From Myxococcus qinghaiensis (GTDB taxonomy: Bacteria; Myxococcota; Myxococcia; Myxococcales; Myxococcaceae), in contig NZ_JAKCFA010000009.1 of the NCBI RefSeq assembly GCF_024198215.1, forward strand, positions 310,001 through 374,000: a stretch of 64,000 nucleotides of DNA. Direction: 5' to 3'. The translations under genes and the position numbers were made by a program. Position 1 is the first letter of the stretch, and the number at the start of each line of letters is the position of its first letter. A model generated the notes under the pieces. That model saw only the letters and a program-made list of their open reading frames with translations. It was not told the origin of the DNA and did no database searches. Shown here piece by piece: positions 41,201 through 49,768 of the stretch.

Positions 41201-42601
41201 CGCGAGCGAGTGGTGTCCGGACGCGCTGACGGCGCGCACGTCCCCCAGGCCCAGCACCCGCACCGGGGCGTGCCGCTCGGCGGCGGTGCCGTCACCCAGC
41301 TGCCCGTAGTAGTTGCGCCCCCAGCTCCACACCGAGCCGTCCGACAGCGAGGCCAGCGAGTGGAAGCTGCCCGAGGCCACCGCCGTGACGCCGGACAGGC
41401 GCGTCACCGCCTCCGGAGAGAGCAGCCGCTCCGAGCTGCCATGGCCCAGCTGGCCGGAGGTGCCATTGCCCCAGGACCACAGCGTCCCGTCCGCGCGCAG
41501 CGCCACCGCGTGCTGCGTCCCCGCGGCCACCGCCGCCACCGAGCCCAGCCCGCGCACCAGCACGGGGTAGGGGCTGTCGGTGGTGGTGCCGTCTCCGAGC
41601 TGTCCGTTGGTGTTGCGACCCCAGGCGAACACCGTGCCGTCGTCAATCAGCACCAGCGAGCCGGCGTCCTGCGCGGCCAGGGCCTTCACGCGCGTGAGGC
41701 CGGCGACCTGCATCGGTGAGGGGCGGTCGGACCAGGTCCCATCGCCGAGCTGGCTGGAGGCATTGCTCCCCCAGGCCCACACGGTGCCGTCGGAGCGCAG
41801 CGCGAGCGCGTGGTAGAGGCCGGCGGCCACGGCGGTGACGTTCTTGAGCTCAACCACCTGCGTCGGCGCCAGGCGCTGGGTGAAGGTGCCGTCGCCCAGC
41901 TGGCCGTAGCTGTTGGCGCCCCAGGCCCACACGGAGCCATCCGCGCGCACGGCCAGGGAGAAGTCGAAGCCCGCGCCCAGGGCCACCACGTTCGTGAGGC
42001 CCGTGACTTGGACCGGCGTGGGCCCCGGCTGGGTGTGGCCCCGGCCGAGCTGGCCGTAGAAGTTGCTGCCCCACGCCCACACGGTGCCGTCGGAGCGCAG
42101 CGCGAGCGAGTGGAACTCGCCGGCCGCCACGCTCACCACCTCGGTGAGGCCGGGCACCTGGCGCGGCGTGGCCCGGTCCGTGGTGGTGCCGTCACCGAGC
42201 TGGCCGGAGGAGTTGCTGCCCCACGTCCACACGGTCCGGTCCGAGCGCAGCGCGAGCGAGTGGGAGTCCCCCGCCGCCACGCCGGTGATGTCCTTCAGGC
42301 CCGGTACCTGTTGGGCGAGGACCCGCTGGAAGGACATCGTCCCGGAGCCGAGCTGGCCGGAGGCATTGCCACCCCACGCCCACACGGTGCCCAGGGGTGT
42401 GACGTAGAGCGAGTGCTGGGCACCCGCGGCGACCTTGGGGGCAGACGCCACCGCGAGGGCCTGGGAGCGCGAGGCTCCCGCCTCCGCGGGGATTCGCGCC
42501 GCGACGGGCGCAGAGAAGTCATCGCACCCCGCGGCGAGCAGAACGCTCAGCACCAATACCAGCGGGAAACAGGGGCCCGCCTTCAGGTTGTCCATCCGCA
42601 T
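38234..42601 (-). CDS. Lipoprotein of 28 RCC1 repeats
   Basis: 1,455 residues from the ATG at 42601, chosen because GGAGG lies 7 bp upstream; a GTG one codon earlier and an ATG two codons later are alternatives. Lipobox LLAAGC gives lipidation at about residue 25. The remainder is a run of ~50-residue RCC1 units of the form VWAWGxNxxGQLGDGT...PVQVxGLxxVxxVAAGxxHSLAL. I count 28, i.e. four sets of seven, matching four seven-bladed propellers in one chain. Surface anchored; likely binding or adhesion function. The DNA itself is repetitive with a ~150-bp period. It faces the LRR gene tail to tail with a 66-bp gap. Confidence 0.93.
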   Translation of the reverse strand: MRMDNLKAGPCFPLVLVLSVLLAAGCDDFSAPVAARIPAEAGASRSQALAVASAPKVAAGAQHSLYVTPLGTVWAWGGNASGQLGSGTMSFQRVLAQQVPGLKDITGVAAGDSHSLALRSDRTVWTWGSNSSGQLGDGTTTDRATPRQVPGLTEVVSVAAGEFHSLALRSDGTVWAWGSNFYGQLGRGHTQPGPTPVQVTGLTNVVALGAGFDFSLAVRADGSVWAWGANSYGQLGDGTFTQRLAPTQVVELKNVTAVAAGLYHALALRSDGTVWAWGSNASSQLGDGTWSDRPSPMQVAGLTRVKALAAQDAGSLVLIDDGTVFAWGRNTNGQLGDGTTTDSPYPVLVRGLGSVAAVAAGTQHAVALRADGTLWSWGNGTSGQLGHGSSERLLSPEAVTRLSGVTAVASGSFHSLASLSDGSVWSWGRNYYGQLGDGTAAERHAPVRVLGLGDVRAVSASGHHSLALRSDGTVWGWGRNANGQLGDGTTKDRLTPVQVSGLSGVTSLAAGGSHVVALRSDGTVWTWGYNGVGQLGDGTTKDRLTPVQVKALPRAVAVAAGTYFSLALLIDGTVRAWGDGFEGQLGDGGGVQRETPVQVLGLAGVRSLSAGAAHALAVLENGTVWAWGDNAEGQIGDGSWADRFRPVQVPGLTGVRSVAGGLYHSMALGLDGTLRAWGSNAYGQLGDGGVASRVVPGVVPGASGVTLLGGSYLHVLAVRQDRTVLAWGYNRFGQLGLGAVGWSALPVQVRGLGQGRRLVAGTSHSMLVRGDGTVLAWGQNASGQLGDGTTTYRASPVVAQGLPCVRSIATGAQHSLVLSCDGTVWTWGANARGQLGDGTVKPRLTPMMLEGLWGVVAVAAGGDASMALRADGTVWTWGANDSGQLGDGFKGDRATPVEVKYLSGIASVVMGEAHALAVGQDGAVWAWGANSSGQLGDGTTSASATPLRVSGLEAVASVSVGRAFSLAVLHDGSVWAWGANNAGQLGDGTNSPRGTPKPVLLLKNVKAVAAGSHHAVAVLHDGTTWGWGDNGYGQVGDSTRFLRFKPVQVVEISAVAEVSAGEQHSLALLEDGGVRAWGSHEYGQLGDLESGPRTSPVDVKLPTSKDLAPVVSLRAWYQHAVALLADGTVQTWGGNGHGQLGNGTTEDESMPTTVEELPEIRAVAPGSWHTLALAEDGTVWAWGNNVFGQLGDGTTTQSLRPVQVVGLDHVVSIAAGSYHSLAVTEDGSVWGWGYNVFGQLGDGTLEARWIPTLMKGMTGAVAVAGGEHHSLVLRADGTLWGCGNNAYGQLGEGTATDRSSLFQVVGLEGVKTMEAGNYHSVALRDDGTVWTWGSNSHGQLGDGGLSTRIYPSPVPGLADVEYLGAGANHTFAVGSDVWAWGRNSHGQLGTGDSSHRLEPTWVKGLRGAKKVSAGGDFSIALNRDGAAVSWGTNFHGTLGLGIPGQRSVPGVVAMP

Positions 42602-42852
42602 CACTTCGCCTCCAGCGCGAGAAGCGGCCGTCCATACCTCGTGTCCTTGCCGGATGAGAAGCGTCGTGCACAGGCACGCTTGCCAGGAGGAGGACGGCGC
42701 GTCGGGGGTGCCCCGCCCAGGGCAACGGAGTCACACCCGTCCCAGGAGCTTCCTCCACGGGCAGGCAGGCGGAACACAGTCGCGGGGTGATTCACGTTTC
42801 TTCACGAGGAATGCGTTGCGGTGCGTCGAGGCCGGGAGAGGATTGGGAGCCC

Positions 42853-44148
42853 ATGGACTCACCAGCGCGCTTCATCATCTTCGCGGTCCTCACGAGCCTC
42901 ATCACCGTGGGGGTCCACATCTACCTGTATCGACGCCTGTTCGCGGACACGTCGGAGGACCGCCGGTGGCACCGGGTGGGCATGGGGGTGATGACGGTGC
43001 TGGGCACGCTGCTCGTGCTGTCCTGGTCCGTGACGCGCTTCCTGCCGTTGGATGCGACCTTCGCCGTGGCCACGGCCGTGTGGATGTGGATGGGCGCGGC
43101 GATGTACCTGTTGTTCGCGCTGTGGGGCATTGGCGGTGCGAGGGCGCTGTCACGGCGGTTGAGCCGGCGGGCCGCCGTGTCTCGGGCGGACGACGTGGGC
43201 CTCGTCACGTCGCTGGCGGGTGCGGGCGGCGTGGCGATGACAGCGGTCGCCGACGGCCCTGGCGAGGTGAGTCTGGCCGGTGGCGGCGAGCGTGGGGCGC
43301 CGGAAGTGAACGTGGAGCGGCGGCGATTCCTGGCGAGAGCCACGGCGGGAGGCGCGCTGCTCGCGTCGGGGGGCCTGACGAGCTACGGGATGTGGAATGC
43401 GTTCCATCCGCCGGTGGTGAATGAAGTGGCGGTGCGGCTGCCGGGGCTGCCCAAGGCGCTGGATGGCTTCAGCATCGTGCACCTGAGCGACATCCACGTG
43501 GGCCCGGTCATCCAGCGCAAGTTCATGGACGAGCTGGTGGCGCGGTGCAATGCCTTGCGCCCGGACCTGGTGGCCATCACCGGGGATTTGGTGGATGGCA
43601 AGGTCGCGTCCTTGGGGCCCTCGGTGGCGGCGCTGCGGGAGCTGCGCTCCGGGCACGGGACGTACTTCGTGACGGGGAACCACGAGTACTACTGGGACCA
43701 CGCGGCGTGGGCGGGGGCGTTGGAGGGGATGGGGGTGCAGGTGCTGCGCAACCGGCATGTGCGGATTGGGGATGCGGGGGCCTCGTTCGACCTGGTGGGC
43801 GTGGATGACTGGTCCGCGGGGCACACGGGCGCGAAGCAGGGCTACGATCTGGCGGCGGCGGTGGCGGGGCGGGAGCCGGAGCGGGCGGCGGTGTTGCTCG
43901 CGCACCAGCCCTCGAACTGGCGCGTGGCGGCGCAGACGGGGATGGGCTTGCAGCTCTCCGGGCACACGCATGGGGGACAGTTCTTCCCATTCACGCTCGC
44001 GGTGTCCGCCATCTGGGAGCACGATGCGGGACACTTCGAGGAGGGCGGCAAGCACCTCTACGTCAGCCGGGGCACGGGCTTCTGGGGGCCGCCCCTGCGC
44101 GTGGGAGCGCCGCCGGAAATCGTCAAGGTGACGCTGCTGGCGGCGTGA
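42853..44148 (+). CDS. Membrane-bound metallophosphoesterase
   Basis: 431 residues from MDSPARF. Three transmembrane helices occupy the first ~110 residues. An internal Tat-like sequence ERRRFLARATAGGALLASGG (about 155-175) supplies another membrane segment. A calcineurin-like phosphoesterase follows with HLSDIHVGP (~216), GDLVDG, GNHEYYWD (~280), LAHQP and SGHTHGGQ (~373). All metal ligands are present, so it should be active; orientation suggests a periplasmic active site. Related to the YkuE/YaeI-type lipid-linked substrate phosphodiesterases; the substrate is unknown. Confidence 0.9.
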   Translation: MDSPARFIIFAVLTSLITVGVHIYLYRRLFADTSEDRRWHRVGMGVMTVLGTLLVLSWSVTRFLPLDATFAVATAVWMWMGAAMYLLFALWGIGGARALSRRLSRRAAVSRADDVGLVTSLAGAGGVAMTAVADGPGEVSLAGGGERGAPEVNVERRRFLARATAGGALLASGGLTSYGMWNAFHPPVVNEVAVRLPGLPKALDGFSIVHLSDIHVGPVIQRKFMDELVARCNALRPDLVAITGDLVDGKVASLGPSVAALRELRSGHGTYFVTGNHEYYWDHAAWAGALEGMGVQVLRNRHVRIGDAGASFDLVGVDDWSAGHTGAKQGYDLAAAVAGREPERAAVLLAHQPSNWRVAAQTGMGLQLSGHTHGGQFFPFTLAVSAIWEHDAGHFEEGGKHLYVSRGTGFWGPPLRVGAPPEIVKVTLLAA

Positions 44149-44160
44149 AGGCAGACGGGC

Positions 44161-44182
44161 CGGGTCGATAGCCTCCGACCCG
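44161..44182. terminator. Hairpin after the metallophosphoesterase gene
   Basis: CGGGTCG (44161-44167), 8-nt loop, CGACCCG (44176-44182), starting 12 bp after the stop. Stable GC stem without a T-run, as is usual for putative terminators in this kind of genome. Confidence 0.4.
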
Positions 44183-44295
44183 CCAGAACGTCGTCCAGGT
44201 GACGCGGCTGGCCGGAAGCCCTCGCCTCAAGAGTTCCTCCGTCCCGCGAACGAACCCGGGCCTGGAGACGGGCCTGGGGTATGGTTTTCCGCGCC

Positions 44296-44937
44296 ATGAG
44301 CAAGGAACCGGCGAAGAGAGAGCTCAAGCAGGAACGCTCGGCGCGCACGCGCGTGGACATCCTCGAAGCCGCCATCACCCTGTTCGCGAAGCGGGGCTTC
44401 CTGGCGACGACGATGGCGGACCTGGCGCGCGCCATCCGGATGACTCCCGGCGCGCTGTACTGGCACTTCCCCACCAAGGAGGACCTGCTGCTCGCGGCGA
44501 TTGATGAGCTGCACCAGCGCTACCAGACCGCCTTCGGAGACCTCATCAACGAGTACCGCACCCTGTCCGCGCGCGAGCAACTCCAGGCCTTCACCCGCCG
44601 CACCCACCACTTCCTGGGCTCGAATCGCGAGTACGGCATCTTCTTCGGCATGCTCGCGGCCGAGGCAGCGGACTCGAACGAGCGGGTGGCGGAGGCCATC
44701 CGCGAGAAGCTGGGCCTGTACGCCAAGGTGCTGGGCGGCATCCTCCGCCACGGCCAGAAGACCGGCGAGTTCCGCCAGGACATCGACGCCGAGCAGGCCG
44801 CCCACGGCGTCTTCGGCGGCTACCTGGGCGCGCTGATGTATCAGAACCTCTTCCGCGCCACGCTCGGCTACGACCCGCTCGCCTCCGCGCTGGACCTCCT
44901 CCTGACGGACGGCACCCTGGCGCGCACCAAGCCGTAG
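44296..44937 (+). CDS. TetR-family transcriptional regulator
   Basis: 213 residues from MSKEPAKREL. N-terminal HTH of the TetR type (RVDILEAAITLFAKRGFLATTMADLARAIRMTPGALYWHF, about residues 18-60) and an all-helical ligand domain. No adjacent divergent target gene is evident, so the regulon is unknown. A degenerate copy of the upstream gene's 3' end lies in its leader region. Confidence 0.92.
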   Translation: MSKEPAKRELKQERSARTRVDILEAAITLFAKRGFLATTMADLARAIRMTPGALYWHFPTKEDLLLAAIDELHQRYQTAFGDLINEYRTLSAREQLQAFTRRTHHFLGSNREYGIFFGMLAAEAADSNERVAEAIREKLGLYAKVLGGILRHGQKTGEFRQDIDAEQAAHGVFGGYLGALMYQNLFRATLGYDPLASALDLLLTDGTLARTKP

Positions 44938-45043
44938 CGCCCGGCCAGCGCCGCGTCACCGCGACCTCCAGAAACGACTCGGGCGGCCCCCCTTCTTCGC
45001 GGGAGCCGCCCAAGTCCTGTCTCAACCCGTCACGCGGTCCGAA

Positions 45044-48000
45044 TCACGGCGCCGGGAACTCGTTCTTCCGACCCGGGGTGAGGACGGTGGTGAACCTGAA
45101 GTCATCCAGGTTGTCGTTCGTGTCCGCGCTCTCCGGGCTGCGCGCCAGCGTGCCCTCCACCGTGTCGACGTCAATCAGCGCCGACGTGCTCCGCGGCCCT
45201 TCCAGCAGGTCGAACCGCTTCGTGTTCGCCACGCCGCTGATGGTGGCCTGCAGCACCGACCCCTCGTAGGCGAGCGAGTCGATGAGGGTTTCCGTCGCTC
45301 CGTCGAAGAGGCCGACAGCGTCCGCCGAGGGGCTGGCGTTGGTGCCACCGTTCTGGATGGCCGTCGTCGACAGCAACGTCTTCACGCCCGTCTGACCCAC
45401 GAGCGGGTCGATGACCAGCGCAGGGCCCACCACCAGGTACTCCCCCGCCGCCAACGAGCCGACGCTCGACAGGTCAATCTTCGCGTAGCTCGCCGGCGTC
45501 GCGCTGGCGCCGTTGACGTAGACCAGGAACACGCCGCTCAGGGAGAGCGGCCCCGCCGTGGGGTTGTAGATCTCCACGAACTCCTTCGTGTCCGTGCCGC
45601 GCTGGTCGTAGTCCACCTCGTTGATGACCAGGTGGTTGATGGCCGGACGCGGAACGATGGTGATGGCCGCCGTCTTCGTCACGCCCTCGTACGTCGCGGT
45701 CACCGAGCCGCTCAGCTCCTCGGTCCCCGCCGTGAAGAGCACCTGCGCGCTCGTCTGGCCTTCGGCCACCGTCACCGTGGCCCCGGGCAGCGTCCCCAGG
45801 CCGGTGGCAGGCGTCAGCGCCAGGTTGACGACCGCGCCGCCCACGCCCGCCTTGCGGTCCAGCGTCACCGTGAAGGTCTGCTTCGCGCTCATGTAGACCG
45901 ACACCGTCGCGGGCGTCAGCGTGGAGAGCTGCGCGGGCGGCGGCGTCACCGTGACAGCCGTCGTCCGGCGCACGCCGAGCAGCGACGCGGACACCGTGCC
46001 CGCGCCCTCGCCCTGCGCATCCGCGGTGAAGAGGAACGTCGCCTCCGTCATGCCCGCGGGCACCGTCACCGTGGCCGGCACCGTGCCGAACCGCGTGACT
46101 CCCGCGCCAGGAGTCGCCGCCAGCGCCACCTCCAGGTCCGCCGTCGGCGCCGAGGACAACGTCACCCGGAACTCCTGCGTCAGCCCGTAGCGGACCTCCA
46201 CCGGCCCCGGAGGCGTCATCGACAGCAACCTCGGAGAGACCAGGTCCACCGTCACCGTCGCGCTGTCGGTGCTGCCGCCCAGGTCCGCCGTCACGGTGCC
46301 CGTGGGGCCCGTGGCCGCTTCGTCGACAGTGAGGGTGAACGACGCCTGCATCGCGTTCGCCGCCACCGCCAGCGTCGCGCCCGGCGTCAGCGTGCCGAAG
46401 CCCGCCGCCGGATTCACGCCCAGGTTGATGTTCGTGTTCGCGGGGGCCGGACGGTCCAGGTCCACCGTGAAGCTGACCGAGCCTCCCGGCACCACCGTCG
46501 CGTCGGACGGCGTCAGCCCCACAATCGCGGGCTGCTCCGTCGCACCCAGCACCCGGAACGACGCCTGACGCGTGGTGCCTCGCAGCGACGCGGTCAACGT
46601 CACGTTCGCCGCCGCGGCCAGCGGCTCCACCTTCACCTCCACCGCGCTCTGGCCCACCGGCACCGTCACCTTCCCGTCGACCACGCGCAGCGCGCTGCTG
46701 TCGCTGGAGGTGATGAAGACGTCGAGCGCCTCCGTATAGGTGCCCGACAGCGTCACCGTCAGCGCCTGCGGGAAGGTGCTCACCGCGCCCGTCTCACCCA
46801 GACGCGCGTACCCGCCCGGCCCGAAGCCCGTCAGCGACGGCATGGGCGGCTTCATGTCCGCCACGTTGCGCGGCAGGATTTTGGAGTCGGCGAAGTTGAA
46901 CGTCAGCACGCCGCGCAGCACGCCGAACCGCGTGCCCAGCGTCGGGTCCGCGTAGGTGTAGGCCATGTCATCCACCATCAGCCCGGGCTGGGACGTGTTG
47001 CCGCTCTCGTTGACGAGGAACTGCTTGAAGGAGTCCACCGTGCTCGTGGTGCTGACGTCGTACACCTCCACCAGCACGCCCTCGAGCGCCTCGGCCCTGG
47101 GGCCGCCCGTGCGGACATCCGCCGTGGTGACGGGCACCGGCGTCGGCAGCGCATTGCCAGCGCTGCGCCGGACGTACTTCACGTCCACCAGCTCCGGCAG
47201 CCCGTTGTAGACGGTCAACGTCGCGGTGGTGATGTCCAGCCGGTCTCCCACCGCCAGGTCACCCTTGGGCGAGTAGACGTAGACGCCCGAGTTCTCCACG
47301 CTCGTGCCCGAGGGCAGCGGGTGCACCTGAAGCCAGTAGCCCTCCACCGTCGCGGCGCCCTTCACCACGCCCGTGACGATGACGTCCGTGAGCGACACCG
47401 GACGGCCCTCCAGCGGCAGACGCCCGTCCTCCCGCGTCTTCAGCGCGTGGATGGTGGACGGGCAGCCCAGGTTGCCCGGGTTCGGCGTCGCGGCGCACAC
47501 GTCGCAGACATCGCCCTTGCCGTCACCGTCCTGGTCCGCCTGGTCCTGGTTCGCATTGAAGGGGCAGTTGTCCTGCCACGTCGGGAACCCATCCTGGTCG
47601 TCATCGCCCACCGCGACGCGCGTGCACGCGGTGGTGTTCGCCGCCAGCGGGCACGGGTCGCACGCGTCGCCCACGCCGTCGTTGTCGGAGTCGGCCTGCT
47701 TGCCGTTGTCCATGGGACGGATGGGGTTGAAGATGTTCGGGCAGTTGTCGATGGAGTTGCGCAGACCATCGCCGTCCGGGTCGTCCACCTTGCTCTCACC
47801 GGAGTAGACGTTCGAGCCGCGCACCGACGCCGGGAAGTCCGGGTTGTTGGAGATGCGGCGGGGCACGCACACCGGCTCGCCCTGCGGAACGCCGCAGGCG
47901 AACAGCGGATAGCCCACGGGGTTGGCGGCCTTCAGCGCCTCCAGGTTCTTGCCCACCTCCGCCTGGAGGCACAGCGTCTTGGCGGTGCCGCACACGTCCA

Positions 48001-49558
48001 TCGCGTCACACGTCTCGGCGGTGGCCTTGAGCGCGCCCACCAGCGTCTGGTCGCCGTAGAGGGCCTTGCCGCCGCGCATCGTCAGCACGACGTCCGCGGG
48101 CTCGGCGGAGATGACCGCGCGGTGCGGCGAGGCGGCGTGGGTGCGCAGCGAGTAGATGGCCAGGTCGCCCAGCTTGCCCGGCGCGAGGCGGCCCAAGCGG
48201 CTCTGCATGTCCACCGCCTCCGCGGCGTTGGCCGTCGTCATCTTCCAGAGGTCCACGTCGCTGAACGTGCGGGCGAACTGCACGGTGTTGAGCGTGTCCG
48301 CGCACTTCAGCTCGCGCAGCACGTTCATGGAGCCGGACTGCGCCCAGTCGGTGCTCAGCGAGATGTTCACCCCCATCCGCTTGTACGCGGACACCATGGC
48401 GGTGTCGCCGTACAGCGTGAGGTTGGAGCGCGGCGACCAGATGAGCGCCGTGCCCCGGTCCGCCATCAGCGCGATTTCGCGCGCCGTCATCGCGATGCCG
48501 TGGATGAGCGTCGTGCGCGGCTGCAGCACGTCATTGGGCGCCACCGACACGCAGCGGATTTCATTGTAGGCCTCCGCGTTGATGCCCTCGCCCAGGTGCG
48601 GCAGGTAGGCGGCGACCTTGGACAGGCTGGAGGTCCTCGGCATCCTCGCGTAGGTGCAGTCCTCCGTCCGCAGGTCCGTCTCCTGGTCCCCCAGGGGATA
48701 GGTGTCATTGACGGCGGGCCACAAGTCCATGCCCTCCTGGCGCGTCACCGGGACCTGGTCCAGGTTGCGCAAGAGGCCCGCGACGCCGCCCACGCCCGCG
48801 ATGGACGTGGTGCCGGAGAGCAGGTGGCGCAGCTCGATGTAGCCCACCGAGTCCGCGGCGGAGCGGGTGCTGTTGGCGACGCGGGTGTGGTTGCCCACGC
48901 CCCGGTACCAGTCCAGCCGGTGCTCATAGCGCTCGTCCGTCCACGCGTAGGGGCCGTTCTGGAAGGTGATGTGCTCGTGCGGGTTGATGAGGCCCGGGGA
49001 GATGACGCCCGTGGGGCACGAGATGTGGGTGGCGTCGGCGGCGCCATCCTCGGCGGAGCAGTCACACGCCGAGCAGGTGATGACGCCCTGGGGGTCCACC
49101 AGCACCTGACCGCCCATCAGCGTCTCGCCGTCCTTGAGCACCACGCCGGTGAAGAGGCGCCCGTTGTTGCCGGGCTTCGTCACCGCGCACGTGGCCCCAT
49201 CCGCGAGCGGAGGGGCGTCCGCGGCCGCGCAGCGGGTCAGCGTCAGCGAGCAGTTCGCCTGACAGCCGTCACCGTCCGTCGCGTTGCCGTCGTCGCACGT
49301 CTCCGTGCCCTCCAGCTTGCCGTTGCCACAGACGGGCTGCTCCACCGTGGGCGTCAGCGTACAGTCCGCGTCGCAGCCGTCGCCGCTGACCCTGTTGCCG
49401 TCGTCGCATTGCTCGCCGTCTTCCTTGGCGTTGTTGCCACAGACAGCGGGGGCAACGCAGCTCGAACCCTCACATTCCGGGTCATCACCCGAGCAGGCAA
49501 CGTGGGACAACAACACCGCGGCAAGCGCGGCCAGCAGGAAGCGTGGGGACTTTCGCAT
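45044..49558 (-). CDS. Multidomain amidohydrolase lipoprotein with lamin-tail domain
   Basis: 1,504 residues from MRKSPRFLLAALAA; lipidated at Cys22 (SHVAC). Domains in order: two myxobacterial Cys-rich repeats (CGNGKLEGTETCDDGN, ~35-105); an amidohydrolase/imidazolonepropionase-like domain (~110-570) with PHEH (~188), LIHG and STDWAQSG (~402); thrombospondin type 3 Ca-binding repeats (DPDGDGLRNSIDNCP, ~589, and DSDNDGVGDACDPC, DQDGDGKGDVCD); an OB-like region; several Ig-like beta domains (~900-1300); and a C-terminal lamin-tail domain (LVINEVDYDQRG, ~1306). An outer-surface hydrolase with a Ca-stabilised stalk is a reasonable reading; the substrate is unknown. Confidence 0.88.
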   Translation of the reverse strand: MRKSPRFLLAALAAVLLSHVACSGDDPECEGSSCVAPAVCGNNAKEDGEQCDDGNRVSGDGCDADCTLTPTVEQPVCGNGKLEGTETCDDGNATDGDGCQANCSLTLTRCAAADAPPLADGATCAVTKPGNNGRLFTGVVLKDGETLMGGQVLVDPQGVITCSACDCSAEDGAADATHISCPTGVISPGLINPHEHITFQNGPYAWTDERYEHRLDWYRGVGNHTRVANSTRSAADSVGYIELRHLLSGTTSIAGVGGVAGLLRNLDQVPVTRQEGMDLWPAVNDTYPLGDQETDLRTEDCTYARMPRTSSLSKVAAYLPHLGEGINAEAYNEIRCVSVAPNDVLQPRTTLIHGIAMTAREIALMADRGTALIWSPRSNLTLYGDTAMVSAYKRMGVNISLSTDWAQSGSMNVLRELKCADTLNTVQFARTFSDVDLWKMTTANAAEAVDMQSRLGRLAPGKLGDLAIYSLRTHAASPHRAVISAEPADVVLTMRGGKALYGDQTLVGALKATAETCDAMDVCGTAKTLCLQAEVGKNLEALKAANPVGYPLFACGVPQGEPVCVPRRISNNPDFPASVRGSNVYSGESKVDDPDGDGLRNSIDNCPNIFNPIRPMDNGKQADSDNDGVGDACDPCPLAANTTACTRVAVGDDDQDGFPTWQDNCPFNANQDQADQDGDGKGDVCDVCAATPNPGNLGCPSTIHALKTREDGRLPLEGRPVSLTDVIVTGVVKGAATVEGYWLQVHPLPSGTSVENSGVYVYSPKGDLAVGDRLDITTATLTVYNGLPELVDVKYVRRSAGNALPTPVPVTTADVRTGGPRAEALEGVLVEVYDVSTTSTVDSFKQFLVNESGNTSQPGLMVDDMAYTYADPTLGTRFGVLRGVLTFNFADSKILPRNVADMKPPMPSLTGFGPGGYARLGETGAVSTFPQALTVTLSGTYTEALDVFITSSDSSALRVVDGKVTVPVGQSAVEVKVEPLAAAANVTLTASLRGTTRQASFRVLGATEQPAIVGLTPSDATVVPGGSVSFTVDLDRPAPANTNINLGVNPAAGFGTLTPGATLAVAANAMQASFTLTVDEAATGPTGTVTADLGGSTDSATVTVDLVSPRLLSMTPPGPVEVRYGLTQEFRVTLSSAPTADLEVALAATPGAGVTRFGTVPATVTVPAGMTEATFLFTADAQGEGAGTVSASLLGVRRTTAVTVTPPPAQLSTLTPATVSVYMSAKQTFTVTLDRKAGVGGAVVNLALTPATGLGTLPGATVTVAEGQTSAQVLFTAGTEELSGSVTATYEGVTKTAAITIVPRPAINHLVINEVDYDQRGTDTKEFVEIYNPTAGPLSLSGVFLVYVNGASATPASYAKIDLSSVGSLAAGEYLVVGPALVIDPLVGQTGVKTLLSTTAIQNGGTNASPSADAVGLFDGATETLIDSLAYEGSVLQATISGVANTKRFDLLEGPRSTSALIDVDTVEGTLARSPESADTNDNLDDFRFTTVLTPGRKNEFPAP

Positions 49559-49768
49559 CTCGTGGGTCTCCCGGGGACACCGGCCTGAAGTGTGGCGGCT
49601 GGTCCTCGACACGCGCGCAGAGTAGCCCGTGGAACATTTCAGCGACAGGCGACCCCGGGGCCCCCTCCCTGAAATCCGGTGGTCAGACCGGCCCCATGAG
49701 GGGGAGGCGGGCTTGGGGCCTGGGGAGGACGTGTCCGGTTCCCAGGTTTTTGTAGAGTGGGACAACCG

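Noticed and set aside
38795..41719. A 974-codon plus-strand frame opposite the RCC1 gene
   Set aside because: Its apparent repeats mirror the RCC1 coding repeat; no independent motif or start signal.
45632..49588. A 1,318-codon plus-strand frame opposite the amidohydrolase gene
   Set aside because: Arg/His-rich low-complexity product; the minus strand carries signal peptide, Cys-rich repeats and enzyme motifs.
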